Shown: positions 17,578-26,895, counted from the first letter of the stretch. The stretch is 64,000 bases of DNA from Betaproteobacteria bacterium (GCA_016791265.1 JAEUMY010000021.1:62001-126000), one strand, 5' to 3'. The notes: a model not told the origin generated them from the letters alone. Program-made: numbers and translations.

Positions 17578-18498
17578 TCAGGGATAGGCTGGCGCGTCGC
17601 TCGGCTGGGCGAAGCTCTCCTTGAGCCGGCGGCTCATCGGGATGCGACGCTCGTTGTTCACAAACCAGCGGTTGTAAATCCTCGCGGCCTCACCCCCCGT
17701 GTACAGCTTGGCCAACGTGCTGTTGACCACTTTGCGGAACGGCTCGTCGCCCTTGCGCATCATGATCGCGTACGGCTCGATGGACAGGTACTGCCCCACG
17801 ACTTCATAGGTCTCAGGCTTGGCCGACTTGGCGATCAGCCCGAAGAGCAGGATGTCATCAGTCACAAATGCCTTGGCCGCGCCGCTCTCGACAGCGGCAA
17901 AGCTGGCATCGTTGCTATCGAGCACCTGCAGACTGAGATTCAGCCGTTCCTTGTCGTTGGCTTCCCTGACCAGCCGCTCGCCGGTCGTTCCCTTGGTCAA
18001 CGCGACGGTGCCACCGCGAAGGTTGGTGAGGCCGGCGATGCGATCCTGCTTCCTCGCAAGCACGCGCGCCCCGGTCACGAAGTAGGTGTAGGAGAACGCC
18101 ACCTGCTTCTGCCGTTCGGTGGTGTTCGTGGTGGAGCCGCATTCCATGTCCACCCGACCGTCGAGCAAGGCGGGAATGCGATCGGCCGAAGCCAGAACCA
18201 CGAATGTCGGCCGCAGGCCGGGTTGCTTCAGCGTCTTCTTGATCTGATCGACCACCTTCAAACACAGGTCGACCGCGTAGCCCGTGGGCAGCTTGTCGGC
18301 ATCCAGGTAGGAAAATGGAATCGACGCCTCGCGCACACCGATGAGCACGGTCTTCGTTTCCGCGATTCGCTTCAGCGTGTCAGCCGGGGCCGGGCTGGGC
18401 GCCGGCGCGGTTTGGGCATTGGCCGCGATGCCGGCCCAGAGAAGGCCACCGAGCAGAATGGACACTGCGGACTTGGGAATTGCCGATAGCCGATGCAT
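17578..18498 (-). CDS. Amino-acid-type ABC transporter substrate-binding protein (GltI-like)
   Basis: A 306-residue periplasmic binding protein of the PF00497 family. Signal peptide 1-28 ends A-N-A-Q. Seen: VLIGVREASIPFSYLD near 51-66, GYAVDLCLKVVDQI near 72-85, DMECGSTTNTTERQK near 119-133, and GTVALTKGTTGERLV near 162-176, as in glutamate/aspartate binding proteins. No permease or ATPase is adjacent, so it is an orphan receptor. ATG 18498 follows an AAGGAG site; an upstream in-frame start is not supported. Confidence 0.83.
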   Translation of the reverse strand: MHRLSAIPKSAVSILLGGLLWAGIAANAQTAPAPSPAPADTLKRIAETKTVLIGVREASIPFSYLDADKLPTGYAVDLCLKVVDQIKKTLKQPGLRPTFVVLASADRIPALLDGRVDMECGSTTNTTERQKQVAFSYTYFVTGARVLARKQDRIAGLTNLRGGTVALTKGTTGERLVREANDKERLNLSLQVLDSNDASFAAVESGAAKAFVTDDILLFGLIAKSAKPETYEVVGQYLSIEPYAIMMRKGDEPFRKVVNSTLAKLYTGGEAARIYNRWFVNNERRIPMSRRLKESFAQPSDAPAYP

Positions 18499-18532
18499 GA
18501 CGTTCTCCTTGGCAGCGCGTTGACCGATGCGG

Positions 18533-20335
18533 TCAGAATGCATTCTCCTGCATCTCCAGCACGCTGTCAGCTCCGGCGACGAGTGCTTCGGCAAAGCCGT
18601 TGGCTTTGGTCAGGATGTGATCGGCGTAGAAGCGCGTCGTGATGAGCTTGGTGCGCGAATATTCGCTGTCGCCTTCGCCCGCTTTCAGTTGCTTCGCAGC
18701 GACCAGCGCCGCCCTTGCCATCATCCAGCCGCCCAGCACCGTGCCCATCAGCATGAGATAGTGGACGCAGCCGGCATTGACCGCTGCGGCATTGCCCGGG
18801 AACACGGTCACGATCCAGTCGGTGGCGCGGCGCGCCTCGGCCACGCCGGATGCGAGCTGCTTCGCGACAGCTTGCAATTGGACATCGCCTTCCGCCTTCA
18901 AGGCGGCGACGGTCTTGTCGACGTCCGTCAACAGCGCCAGCGCGGTCTGCCCCCCTTCGCGTCCGACCTTGCGACCCACGAGGTCGTTGGCCTGAATACC
19001 GGTTGTGCCTTCGTAGATGGCCGAGATGCGCGCGTCGCGCAGGTATTGCGCCGCCCCCGTTTCCTCGATGTAGCCCATGCCGCCATGCACTTGGATGCCC
19101 AGCGACGCGGCCTCGATGCCGACTTCCGTGCTCCACCCCTTCACCACGGGAATGAGCAGGTCGACCAGCGCCTGATTCATGCGCTTATGAGTTTCGTCGG
19201 TTGAACGCTCGGCGATATCGAGTGCGGCGGACGCGTAATAGGCCAGCGCGCGCGTGGACTCGGCATACGCCTTCATTGTGAGCAGCATGCGCTTCACGTC
19301 GGGGTGGTGAATGATGGGCACGGATTTCGGATTGCCCGGCATCGGCACAAGTGGCCGGCCTTGCACCCGTTCGCGTGCCCAGACCAGCGCATGCTGCAAC
19401 GCGCGTTCACACACGGAAACGCCTTCAAGGCCCACACCAAGACGCGCGGCATTCATCATCACGAACATGTACTCCAGCCCGCGATTGGGCTCGCCGATGA
19501 CGAACCCCGTCGCGCCCCCCTTCTCGCCGTACATCATCACGCATGTGGGGCTCGCGTGGATCCCCATCTTGTGTTCGATGGACGCGCATTGCACGTCGTT
19601 GCGGGCGCCGATGGAGCCGTCATCGTTCACCAGAAACTTCGGCACCAGGAAAAGCGAAATGCCCTTCACCCCTTCCGGCGCCCCCTCGATCCGCGCGAGC
19701 ACCATGTGGATGATGTTCTCGGTGTAATCGTGCTCGCCGTAGGTGATGAAAATCTTCTGCCCGGTGATCTTGTAACTGCCATCGGACTGGGGCACCGCCT
19801 TGGCGCGCACAAGCGCGAGGTCGGAACCCGCCTGCGGCTCGGTGAGATTCATTGTCCCCGTCCACTTGCCCGACGCCATATTGGGCAGGTACTTGGCCTG
19901 CATCGCTTTGGACGCATGCTGATGCAGGGCCTCGATGGCGCCGCCGGTCAGGAGCGGGCAGAGCTTGAACGCCATGTTGGCGCTGCCCCACATTTCGCCC
20001 ACCGCCGTGGCGACCACATGAGGCAGACCCTGGCCGCCGAACTCGGGCGGCGACGAAATCTGGGTCCAGCCCGCATCCGCGAATTTCCAGTACGCGTCTT
20101 TGAAACCGGGGGGCGTGGTCACCACGCCATTCGCAAGCTTCGCACCCTGCTTGTCACCCACCGTGTTCAAGGGCGACAACACTTCGTTGGCGAACTTCGC
20201 GGCCTCGCCGAAGATGGCCTCGACAAGATCATCGGTCACTTCCTCGCAGCCGGGAAGCTTGCCGATTTGCTCAAGGCCAACGACGTGCTTCAGCACGAAG
20301 TTCATGTCTTTCAGGGGGGCGACGTATTCACTCAT
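18533..20335 (-). CDS. Acyl-CoA dehydrogenase, long form with C-terminal extension
   Basis: A 600-residue flavoenzyme. It has the central acyl-CoA dehydrogenase core (MNLTEPQAGSDLALVRAKA near 167-185, ITGQKIFITYGEHD near 197-210, GLEGVSVCERALQHA) and the Glu-containing EETGAAQYLRDARISAIYEG region near 430-450. The extra C-terminal domain is typical of ~600-residue FadE-type enzymes. It oxidises acyl-CoA to 2-enoyl-CoA and passes electrons to ETF, encoded immediately upstream in the same operon. Substrate chain is unknown. A palindrome near the C-terminus reads E-Y-S. Confidence 0.93.
   Translation of the reverse strand: MSEYVAPLKDMNFVLKHVVGLEQIGKLPGCEEVTDDLVEAIFGEAAKFANEVLSPLNTVGDKQGAKLANGVVTTPPGFKDAYWKFADAGWTQISSPPEFGGQGLPHVVATAVGEMWGSANMAFKLCPLLTGGAIEALHQHASKAMQAKYLPNMASGKWTGTMNLTEPQAGSDLALVRAKAVPQSDGSYKITGQKIFITYGEHDYTENIIHMVLARIEGAPEGVKGISLFLVPKFLVNDDGSIGARNDVQCASIEHKMGIHASPTCVMMYGEKGGATGFVIGEPNRGLEYMFVMMNAARLGVGLEGVSVCERALQHALVWARERVQGRPLVPMPGNPKSVPIIHHPDVKRMLLTMKAYAESTRALAYYASAALDIAERSTDETHKRMNQALVDLLIPVVKGWSTEVGIEAASLGIQVHGGMGYIEETGAAQYLRDARISAIYEGTTGIQANDLVGRKVGREGGQTALALLTDVDKTVAALKAEGDVQLQAVAKQLASGVAEARRATDWIVTVFPGNAAAVNAGCVHYLMLMGTVLGGWMMARAALVAAKQLKAGEGDSEYSRTKLITTRFYADHILTKANGFAEALVAGADSVLEMQENAF
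18655..18666. repeat. GCGAATATTCGC palindrome, copy 5
   Basis: Inside the acyl-CoA dehydrogenase gene, read E-Y-S on the minus strand; flanks C/T, one of four copies with no T/A flank. Confidence 0.97.
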
Positions 20336-20379
20336 GGCGATTCAATACCTTTCAATTCGGAATCCTTGGAACCGTGCAA

Positions 20380-20427
20380 GAACGCGGATGAACGCAGATG
20401 AATAGCCAGACATGACAATCCGCGTTC
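20380..20427. repeat. Inverted repeat between etfA and the acyl-CoA dehydrogenase gene
   Basis: Arms of 10 bp (20380-20389 and 20418-20427) with a 28-base loop. The left side also contains the tandem-like pair ACGCGGATGA / ACGCAGATGA. It may be an mRNA-processing or attenuation hairpin in the operon; there is no T-run, so a terminator is unlikely. Confidence 0.35.
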
Positions 20428-20461
20428 ACTCGCACTTGGCCTGTTTGCGGTGAACCATGCA

Positions 20462-21388
20462 CTACAGCGCCGCGGTCAGCTCCGGCACGATCTGGAAGAG
20501 ATCGCCCACCAGTCCGTAATCGGCGATTTGGAAAATCGGCGCCTCGGGATCCTTGTTGATGGCGACGATGACTTTGCTGTCCTTCATGCCGGCCAGATGC
20601 TGGATGGCGCCGGAGATGCCGATGGCGATGTAGAGGTCAGGGGCCACGATTTTGCCGGTTTGGCCGACCTGATAGTCGTTAGGCACATAGCCCGCATCGA
20701 CTGCGGCGCGCGAGGCGCCAATGGCGGCATTGAGCTTGTCGGCCAGCGCGTCCAGCATCCTGAAGTTCTCGCCATTCTGCAAACCGCGTCCACCGGATAC
20801 GACCACGCGGGCGGCGGCCAGCTCGGGGCGATCCGACTTGACGATTTCTTGCTTCACTAGCGAAGATAAACCCGCGTCGGCGCCACCAGGAATACTTTCG
20901 ACAGCAGCGCCACCTGTCGTGGGGGCGGCATCAAAACCCGTCGTGCGCACGGTGATGACCTTGATGGCATCGGACGATTGCACGGTCGCGAAGGCGTTGC
21001 CCGCGTAGATGGGGCGCACGAATGTGTCTGGCGACTCAACCGCGACGATGTCGGAAATCTGCGCCACATCCAGCAGCGCCGCCACGCGCGGCATGAGGTT
21101 CTTCCCGAAGGCGGTGGAGGCCACCAGCACATGCGAATATTCGCGTGCTTTCTCCGCGACAAATGGGGCGACATTCTCAGCGAGTCCCGCGGAGAACGCG
21201 GCGTTGTCCGCGAGCAGCACCTTGCCGACACCCGCGAACTTCGCGGCCTCGGCGGCGGCCGCCGCCGCGCCCTGCCCCGCGACCAGCACGTGAATGTCGC
21301 CACCGATTTTCGTGGCAGCGGAGATGGCATTGCCCAGCCCGGACTTCAGGCTGGTGTTGTCGTGTTCTGCGATAACCAGCGTAGCCAT
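20462..21388 (-). CDS. etfA: Electron transfer flavoprotein subunit alpha
   Basis: A 308-residue ETF alpha subunit that binds FAD and passes electrons from acyl-CoA dehydrogenases to ETF-ubiquinone oxidoreductase. Seen: N-terminal [10 protein letters not shown] and the C-terminal FAD-binding stretch ([20 protein letters not shown], then [14 protein letters not shown] and [19 protein letters not shown]). The ATG at 21388 shares its last base with the etfB TGA (TGATG), so the two subunits are translationally coupled. Palindrome copy 6 encodes E-Y-S in the N-terminal domain. Confidence 0.96.
   Translation of the reverse strand: MATLVIAEHDNTSLKSGLGNAISAATKIGGDIHVLVAGQGAAAAAAEAAKFAGVGKVLLADNAAFSAGLAENVAPFVAEKAREYSHVLVASTAFGKNLMPRVAALLDVAQISDIVAVESPDTFVRPIYAGNAFATVQSSDAIKVITVRTTGFDAAPTTGGAAVESIPGGADAGLSSLVKQEIVKSDRPELAAARVVVSGGRGLQNGENFRMLDALADKLNAAIGASRAAVDAGYVPNDYQVGQTGKIVAPDLYIAIGISGAIQHLAGMKDSKVIVAINKDPEAPIFQIADYGLVGDLFQIVPELTAAL
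21133..21144. repeat. GCGAATATTCGC palindrome, copy 6
   Basis: Inside etfA, read E-Y-S; flanks T/G. Confidence 0.97.
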
Positions 21389-22137
21389 CAAATCACCTTC
21401 GCTTCATTCTTGAGTTTGTCGACCAGCGTGGCCACATCTGGCACGATAATGCCGCCCTTGCGCTTCGGCGGCTCCACCACCTTCAGCGTTTTCAAACGTG
21501 GTTTCACGTCGACCCCCAGCGCTTCCGGCGTTACGGTGTCCAGCGGCTTTTTCTTCGCCTTCATGATGTTGGGCAGCGTCGCATAGCGGGGCGTGTTGAG
21601 GCGTAGATCCGTCGTCACCACGGCGGGCAGCTTGATGGAGAGCGTCTCCAGTCCGCCGTCGACTTCGCGCATGACTTCGGCCTTGCCATCGGCAATCAGC
21701 ACCTTCGAAGCAAATGTGGCCTGCGGCCAGCCCATCAGCGCGGCCAGCATCTGCCCTGTTTGATTGGCATCATCGTCAATGGCCTGCTTGCCGACGATGA
21801 CAAGCTGGGGCTGCTCCTTTTCGCACACCGCCTTCAAGAGCTTGGCAACCGCCAAGGGCTGCAATTCCTCGTTCGATTCGACCAGGATGCCGCGATCCGC
21901 CCCGATGGCCATCGCCGTGCGCAGCGTCTCCTGGCACGCGGCCGCGCCCATCGACACGGCCACCACTTCCGTGACCACACCAGCTTCCTTCAGCTTCACG
22001 GCTTCTTCCACCGCGATTTCATCGAAGGGGTTCATCGACATCTTGACGTTCGCGAGCTCGACCCCGGATTGATCCGCCTTGACGCGAATCTTCACGTTGT
22101 AGTCCACCACGCGTTTCACTGCGACCAATGCTTTCAC
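21388..22137 (-). CDS. etfB: Electron transfer flavoprotein subunit beta
   Basis: A 249-residue ETF beta subunit, binding AMP and partnering EtfA. Seen: [20 protein letters not shown] at the start, [17 protein letters not shown] near 36-52, the AMP-site motif [15 protein letters not shown] near 117-131, and a C-terminal KAKKKPL loop that in the family docks on dehydrogenases. It starts with GTG at 22137, overlapping the livM stop as GTGA. This ties ETF synthesis directly to the transporter operon. Confidence 0.96.
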   Translation of the reverse strand: MKALVAVKRVVDYNVKIRVKADQSGVELANVKMSMNPFDEIAVEEAVKLKEAGVVTEVVAVSMGAAACQETLRTAMAIGADRGILVESNEELQPLAVAKLLKAVCEKEQPQLVIVGKQAIDDDANQTGQMLAALMGWPQATFASKVLIADGKAEVMREVDGGLETLSIKLPAVVTTDLRLNTPRYATLPNIMKAKKKPLDTVTPEALGVDVKPRLKTLKVVEPPKRKGGIIVPDVATLVDKLKNEAKVI

Positions 22138-23072
22138 GCTTTATTGCTCCTGCTTTTCAGAAAATGTTGCAACTCGCCCACGATGCCGCGCCGGAAGGCC
22201 AGCACGCAGACGACGAAGGTGGCGCCCATGATGATGGTCACCCAGGAACCGAATCCGGAGAGGTAGTTCTGCATGGCGATGATGATCGTGGAACCCACCA
22301 CCGGACCGGCGATTGTGCCCATGCCGCCTAGCAGGGTCATCAACACGACTTCGCCCGACATCTGCCACTGCACATCGGTCAATGTCGCGAGACCCAGGGC
22401 CAGCGCCTTGGTCGCACCCGCCATGCCGGCCAGCGCGGCGGAAAGGACGAACGCGAGCAGCTTGTACTTGTGGACCTCGTAGCCCAGCGACAGTGCGCGC
22501 GGCTCATTCTCGCGAATGGATTTCAGCACCTGTCCGAACGGCGAATGAATGATGCGATGGATCATCCAATAGCCAAACACGAAAATCGCCAGCACGAAGT
22601 AGTACATCACCCGATCGTCGGCCAGGCTGATCACGCCAAACAGCTTGCCACGGGGCACGCTCTGGATGCCATCCTCGGCGTAGGTGAACGGCGCCTGCAC
22701 GCAGAAGAAGTAAACCATCTGCGAGAGCGCCAGCGTGATCATGGCGAAGTAGATGCCCTGCCGTCGCACCGCCAGCCAGCCGGTGACGTAGCCCAGCGCG
22801 GCCGAGCCCAGCGTGGCCGCGATGATCGCCACTTCAGGCGTCCAGCCCCACACCTTGGCTGAGTGCGCGGCGATGTACGCCGCCATGCCGAAGAACATGG
22901 CATGCCCGAATGACAACAATCCCGTGAAGCCGATGAGCAGGTTGAAAGCGCACGCGAAGAGCGCGAAGCACAAGCACTTCATCAGGAACAGCGGATAGCC
23001 GCCGATGAAGGGCGCCGCGCAGGCCAGGGCCAACACGGCGATGTAGAGGACTCCGGTTTTGCTCAGGCTCAT
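22134..23072 (-). CDS. livM: Branched-chain-type ABC transporter permease LivM
   Basis: A 312-residue inner-membrane permease with about nine hydrophobic segments. The family signatures [18 protein letters not shown] near 48-65 and the ATPase-coupling EAA-like loop [20 protein letters not shown] near 205-224 are visible. It pairs with LivH, LivG, LivF and the binding protein encoded upstream. ATG 23072 overlaps the livH stop (ATGA); a longer in-frame reading into livH is rejected. Its own stop overlaps etfB. Confidence 0.93.
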   Translation of the reverse strand: MSLSKTGVLYIAVLALACAAPFIGGYPLFLMKCLCFALFACAFNLLIGFTGLLSFGHAMFFGMAAYIAAHSAKVWGWTPEVAIIAATLGSAALGYVTGWLAVRRQGIYFAMITLALSQMVYFFCVQAPFTYAEDGIQSVPRGKLFGVISLADDRVMYYFVLAIFVFGYWMIHRIIHSPFGQVLKSIRENEPRALSLGYEVHKYKLLAFVLSAALAGMAGATKALALGLATLTDVQWQMSGEVVLMTLLGGMGTIAGPVVGSTIIIAMQNYLSGFGSWVTIIMGATFVVCVLAFRRGIVGELQHFLKSRSNKA

Positions 23073-23956
23073 TTTTCCCGCCCGAATAGTCCGGCTGGTC
23101 TTAGCAACAGCACGATGGCCATGATGATGAACACCACGGTGTTGGACGCCTCCGGATAGAACACCTTGGTCAGTCCCTCGATCAGCCCTAGGGCCAAGCC
23201 GGTGATGATCGAGCCGAGAATGGAACCCATGCCGCCAATGACCACCACCGCGAACACGACGATGATGATGCTGGACCCCATGGTCGGGTTGACCAGGTAG
23301 ACGGGCGCCGCCATCACGCCCGCGAGACCGGCCAGGCCCACGCCCGCGCCGTACGTGAGCGTCACCATCAACGGTACGTTGATGCCGAACGCCTGCACCA
23401 GCTTGGGATTCTCCGTGCCTGCGCGCAAATAGGCGCCAAGGCGGGTGCGCTCGATGATGTACCAGGTCGCGAGGCAGACCACGATGGACATGACCACCAC
23501 CCAAGCGCGGTACTTGGGCAGGAACATGAAGCCCAGATCAAAGGCGCCACGGAACACTTCCGGCAGGTCGTAGGGCTGGCCGGAGGAGCCGTAGTGGTGG
23601 CGAAAGATGCCCTCGATGATGAGCGCCAGACCGAAGGTCAGCAGCAGACCGTACAGATGATCCAATTGATACAGCCAGCGCAGCATGGTGCGCTCGATGG
23701 CGATACCGATCAGCGCCACGCCAATGGGTGCCAGAATCAGCGCCCACCAGTAGCCGATGCCGGCGTACTTCAGCAACATCCATGAGAAAAACGCACCCAC
23801 CATGTACAACGCACCGTGGGCGAAGTTGACAACGTTCAGCATGCCGAAAATCACAGCGAGCCCCAGCGACAGGAGCGCATAGAAGCAGCCATTGACCAGG
23901 CCGATGGTGAGCTGGCCCATGAATGCCTGGATGGGAACGCCGAAGATTTCTGTCAT
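23069..23956 (-). CDS. livH: Branched-chain-type ABC transporter permease LivH
   Basis: A 295-residue inner-membrane permease. Seen: GLVNGCFYALLSLGLAVIFG near 18-37, NVVNFAHGALYMVGAFFSWM near 41-60, the cytoplasmic loop RTRLGAYLRAGTENPKL near 170-186, and GGMGSILGSIITGLALGLIE near 245-264. It forms the heterodimeric channel with LivM. The leader upstream contains a 22-bp perfect palindrome built around repeat copy 7, about 30 bases before the ATG. Confidence 0.93.
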   Translation of the reverse strand: MTEIFGVPIQAFMGQLTIGLVNGCFYALLSLGLAVIFGMLNVVNFAHGALYMVGAFFSWMLLKYAGIGYWWALILAPIGVALIGIAIERTMLRWLYQLDHLYGLLLTFGLALIIEGIFRHHYGSSGQPYDLPEVFRGAFDLGFMFLPKYRAWVVVMSIVVCLATWYIIERTRLGAYLRAGTENPKLVQAFGINVPLMVTLTYGAGVGLAGLAGVMAAPVYLVNPTMGSSIIIVVFAVVVIGGMGSILGSIITGLALGLIEGLTKVFYPEASNTVVFIIMAIVLLLRPAGLFGREK

Positions 23957-23984
23957 GTGGAACTCTGCAGCGGTTTGACTGGGC

Positions 23985-24006
23985 GCGGTGCGAATATTCG
24001 CACCGC
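23985..24006. repeat. GCGAATATTCGC palindrome, copy 7, extended to 22 bp
   Basis: The 12-mer core at 23990-24001 sits in the livK-livH gap and is extended by 5 matched bases on each side. This is the longest perfect palindrome among the 29 copies. No loop or T-run, so it is not a standard terminator. Confidence 0.97.
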
Positions 24007-24038
24007 ACCCCTATCAAGCCCTTTGCATCGGCCTCTGA

Positions 24039-25286
24039 TCAGCCCTTCTTGAACTGAGGACACTGCGACTTCTCGATCGACTGGAACGCATCCTCGCCCT
24101 TCACCGTGCCCATGTGCTTGTAGTAATCCCACGGGCCCTTGGATTCGGATGGCTTCTTCACCAGGAAGAGATGCATGTCATGCACCATGCGGCCATCCGG
24201 ACGCAGCTTGCCGTTCTTGGCGAACACGTCGTTGATGGGCATTTCCTCCATCTTCTTCACCACCGGCGTGGTGTCGTCGGTGCCGACGGCGCGCACGGCC
24301 TTGAGGTAGTGCGAGACGGCCGAGTACACGCCAACCTGGTTCATGTTCGGTTTCTTGCCGTTGTTGCGGGCTTCGAAACGCTTGGCGAAGGCGCGGTTCT
24401 CGTCGTTCATGTCCCAGTACCAACCTTCGGACAGATAAAGACCCTGCGCTGTGTTGAGGCCCAGCGCATGCACGTCCGTGATGAGCATCAAGAGCGCGGC
24501 CAAATTCTGACTCTTGGTGATGCCGAACTCGGCGGCGGCCTTGATACTGTTGACCGTGTCGCCGCCAGCGTTGGCGAGACCGACCACCTTGGCCTTCGAT
24601 GTCTGCGCTTGCAGCAGGAACGAGGAGAAATCGGTGGCGTTCAGCGGGTGCCGCACGGCGCCGTTGATCTTGCCGCCACTGGCCTTCACCACGTCGCCCG
24701 TGTCCTTCTCCAAGGAATGTCCGAACGCATAGTCGGCGGTCAGGAAGAACCAGCTATCGCCGCCCGCCTTCACCACCGCGTTGCCCACCACATTGGCCAG
24801 CGAGATGGTGTCGTACACCCAGTGAATGGCGGTACCGGGCTGGCAGGAGTCATTGGTCAGACGCGAGCTGGCGGCGCCGGTGACGACGGTGAGCTTGTTC
24901 TTCTCCTTGCCGAGCGCCGTCACGGCCAGCGCGACGCCGGAGTTCAGGTTCTCGAAGGTGGCGTCGACGTTGTCGCGGTCAAACCACTGCTGGGTCAGGT
25001 TCTTGGCGACATCGGGCTTGTTCTGGTGATCGGCGCTGATCACTTCGATGTTCTTTCCGAACATCTTGCCGCCGAAGTCTTCCACCGCCATGCGCGCGGC
25101 GAGTACCGCGCCCGGCCCGCCAAAGTCGGCATACAGGCCCGACATGTCGGTCAGCACGCCGATTTTCAGCGTGTCATTGGAGAGCTTGCCCGCCGGCGCG
25201 GCGGCAGCCTTTGGCGCCTGGGCATGGGCGAGACCGGTGAAGGCCAGTGATGCACTGATCAATGCGGAAATGAGTTTGCGTTTCAT
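24039..25286 (-). CDS. ABC transporter substrate-binding protein (LivK-like)
   Basis: A 415-residue periplasmic binding protein, type 1 fold. Signal peptide 1-23 ends G-L-A-H-A. Seen: LKIGVLTDMSGLYADFGGPG near 41-60, AARMAVEDFGG, NKPDVAKNLTQQW near 94-106, WFFLTADYAFGHSLEKDT near 184-201, and an ordered Cys pair (positions near 152 and 410). It recruits substrate for LivHMGF. Relatives with this layout often bind aromatic or aliphatic carboxylates rather than leucine. The GAGGAG site confirms the start. Confidence 0.9.
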   Translation of the reverse strand: MKRKLISALISASLAFTGLAHAQAPKAAAAPAGKLSNDTLKIGVLTDMSGLYADFGGPGAVLAARMAVEDFGGKMFGKNIEVISADHQNKPDVAKNLTQQWFDRDNVDATFENLNSGVALAVTALGKEKNKLTVVTGAASSRLTNDSCQPGTAIHWVYDTISLANVVGNAVVKAGGDSWFFLTADYAFGHSLEKDTGDVVKASGGKINGAVRHPLNATDFSSFLLQAQTSKAKVVGLANAGGDTVNSIKAAAEFGITKSQNLAALLMLITDVHALGLNTAQGLYLSEGWYWDMNDENRAFAKRFEARNNGKKPNMNQVGVYSAVSHYLKAVRAVGTDDTTPVVKKMEEMPINDVFAKNGKLRPDGRMVHDMHLFLVKKPSESKGPWDYYKHMGTVKGEDAFQSIEKSQCPQFKKG

Positions 25287-25323
25287 GGTGATGTCTCCTC
25301 GTGTCGTGGTGATGTGCGGCGTT

Positions 25324-25335
25324 GCGAATATTCGC
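25324..25335. repeat. GCGAATATTCGC palindrome, copy 8
   Basis: In the livF-livK gap, 38 bases upstream of the binding-protein ATG; flanks T/G. Confidence 0.97.
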
Positions 25336-25352
25336 GCTATGACGGACGCCGA

Positions 25353-26057
25353 TCAGACGCCCAGGTACTCATGCAGCAAATCAGTCTTGGCGGCCAGCTC
25401 CGCCTTCTCGACCACCTCGGCCACCTTGCCGTGTTCGATGACGTAGTGGCGATCCGCCAATGGCGCCGCGAAACGGAAGTTCTGCTCGACCAGAATGATA
25501 GTGAATCCTTTGTCCTTCAGTTGCCGGATCACGCGGCCCAGCGCCTGGACGATCACCGGCGCCAGTCCCTCGGTGACCTCATCCAGAAGCAGGATGTCGG
25601 CGCCGCTTCGCAGAATGCGCGCCATGGCCAGCATCTGCTGTTCGCCCCCCGACAGCCGCGTGCCCTGGCTGTTTCTGCGCTCCTTCAGGTTGGGGAACAT
25701 GGCGTAAATCTCGTCCACAGAGAGTCCCGCCTTGCCCACCACAGGTGGCAACAGCAGGTTTTCCTCGCAGGACAAGCTGGAGAAAATGCCGCGCTCCTCC
25801 GGACAGTAGCCGAGTCCCAGGCGCGCGATGCGGTGGGTCGCGAGGCCAATGGCCTCTATGCCGTTCACCTTGACCGAGCCGGTGCGCCGACCGGCGAGCC
25901 CGAGGATAGCCTTCAGCGTGGTGGTGCGCCCCGCGCCGTTGCGGCCCAGCAGCGTGACCAGCTCGCCCTTCCCCACTTCAAAATTGACGCCGTGAAGAAT
26001 ATGCGACTCGCCATACCAGGCGTTGAGGTCGCTCACCTTGAGTGCAAGATCACCCAT
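25353..26057 (-). CDS. livF: Branched-chain-type ABC transporter ATPase LivF, Walker A Lys to Arg
   Basis: A 234-residue ABC ATPase. Seen: Walker A GRNGAGRTTT near 36-45, in which the usual lysine is arginine (codon CGC); Q-loop region; signature RLSGGEQQMLAMAR near 134-147; Walker B ILLLDEVTEGL near 155-165; and the switch histidine as the less usual Q-N-F. The rest looks functional. ATG 26057 overlaps the livG end by 8 bases. The Arg substitution also occurs in some LivF relatives as I recall, so loss of function should not be assumed. Confidence 0.9.
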   Translation of the reverse strand: MGDLALKVSDLNAWYGESHILHGVNFEVGKGELVTLLGRNGAGRTTTLKAILGLAGRRTGSVKVNGIEAIGLATHRIARLGLGYCPEERGIFSSLSCEENLLLPPVVGKAGLSVDEIYAMFPNLKERRNSQGTRLSGGEQQMLAMARILRSGADILLLDEVTEGLAPVIVQALGRVIRQLKDKGFTIILVEQNFRFAAPLADRHYVIEHGKVAEVVEKAELAAKTDLLHEYLGV

Positions 26058-26811
26058 GCGCGTCCTCGCTGCCGACATAGGCTTCCAGCACGCGCGGGTC
26101 CTTGGACACGGTCTCGTAAGGCCCTTCCGCCAGCACCGCGCCACGCTGCAACACGGTGATGGTGCTGGACAGATTCGCCACCACGCTCATGTTGTGCTCG
26201 ACCATCAGCACGGTGCGGTTGGCCGCCACCTTGCGAATCAGTTCCACCACGCGGCCGACATCCTCGTGGCCCATGCCCTGGGTCGGCTCGTCAAGCAGCA
26301 TGAGCTCCGGATCCATGGCGAGCGTCGTCGCGATCTCCAGCGCGCGCTTGCGGCCATAGGGCAGCTCGCCCGCGGTGAGGGCCGCGAACTGGGTGAGATC
26401 GACTTGCTCCAGCAGCTCCATGGCGCGGCTGTTCAACTGGTCCAACGTTTTTTCCGACTGCCAGAAGTGGAAGCTCGTGCCGAGCTTGCGCTGCAGCGCC
26501 ACGCGCACGTTTTCCAGCACGGTCAGGTTGGGAAACACCGCGGAAATCTGAAAGGACCGGATGATGCCTTTCTGTGCGACATGGCCTGGCGCTTCCGCCG
26601 TGATGTCCTGACCCTTGTAGAGAATGCCGCCCGAGGTGGGCGCCAGGAATTTGGTCAGAAGATTGAACACCGTCGTCTTGCCCGCGCCGTTGGGTCCGAT
26701 CAACGCATGAATGCTGCCGCGGCGCACCTTGAGATTCACGCGGTCAACGGCGGTGAAGCCCTTGAACTCCTTGGTGAGGTCCCGCGTTTCGAGGATGAAT
26801 TCGCCAGTCAT
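26050..26811 (-). CDS. livG: Branched-chain-type ABC transporter ATPase LivG
   Basis: A 253-residue ABC ATPase with canonical Walker A (GPNGAGKTTVFNLL near 35-48), the LivG-type insert EKTLDQLNSRAMELLEQVDL, signature-like LPYGRKRALEIATTL near 145-159, Walker B LMLLDEPTQGMG near 165-176, and the switch histidine in MVEHNM. It heterodimerises with LivF. I choose ATG 26811 (M-T-G-E-F-I-L-E-T); the longer reading through the palindrome would need a TTG start and lacks family similarity. Confidence 0.92.
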   Translation of the reverse strand: MTGEFILETRDLTKEFKGFTAVDRVNLKVRRGSIHALIGPNGAGKTTVFNLLTKFLAPTSGGILYKGQDITAEAPGHVAQKGIIRSFQISAVFPNLTVLENVRVALQRKLGTSFHFWQSEKTLDQLNSRAMELLEQVDLTQFAALTAGELPYGRKRALEIATTLAMDPELMLLDEPTQGMGHEDVGRVVELIRKVAANRTVLMVEHNMSVVANLSSTITVLQRGAVLAEGPYETVSKDPRVLEAYVGSEDAHG

Positions 26812-26844
26812 CGCTGCATGCGTCGGAGTGTGCGGTAGGGGGTT

Positions 26845-26856
26845 GCGAATATTCGC
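26845..26856. repeat. GCGAATATTCGC palindrome, copy 9
   Basis: In the livG leader, 34 bases upstream of its ATG; the perfect palindrome extends to 16 bp. Confidence 0.97.
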
Positions 26857-26867
26857 AAGGATCAACG

Positions 26868-26895
26868 AGAAAACGGGCGCCCGAAAGCGCCCGTT
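26868..26895 (-). terminator. Rho-independent terminator of the exported-protein cluster
   Basis: A 9-bp stem (26872-26880 with 26887-26895, loop CCGAAA) followed on the minus strand by GTTTTCT. It lies 56 bases after the beta-helix gene stop and separates that cluster from the liv operon. Confidence 0.65.

Noticed and set aside
23985..24006. 22-bp palindrome as a rho-independent terminator
   Set aside because: A perfect palindrome without loop or T-run, in the middle of a coupled transport operon.
24114..25250. Plus-strand open frame of 378 codons opposite the LivK-like gene
   Set aside because: Same shadow effect, with His/Val-rich low-complexity composition.
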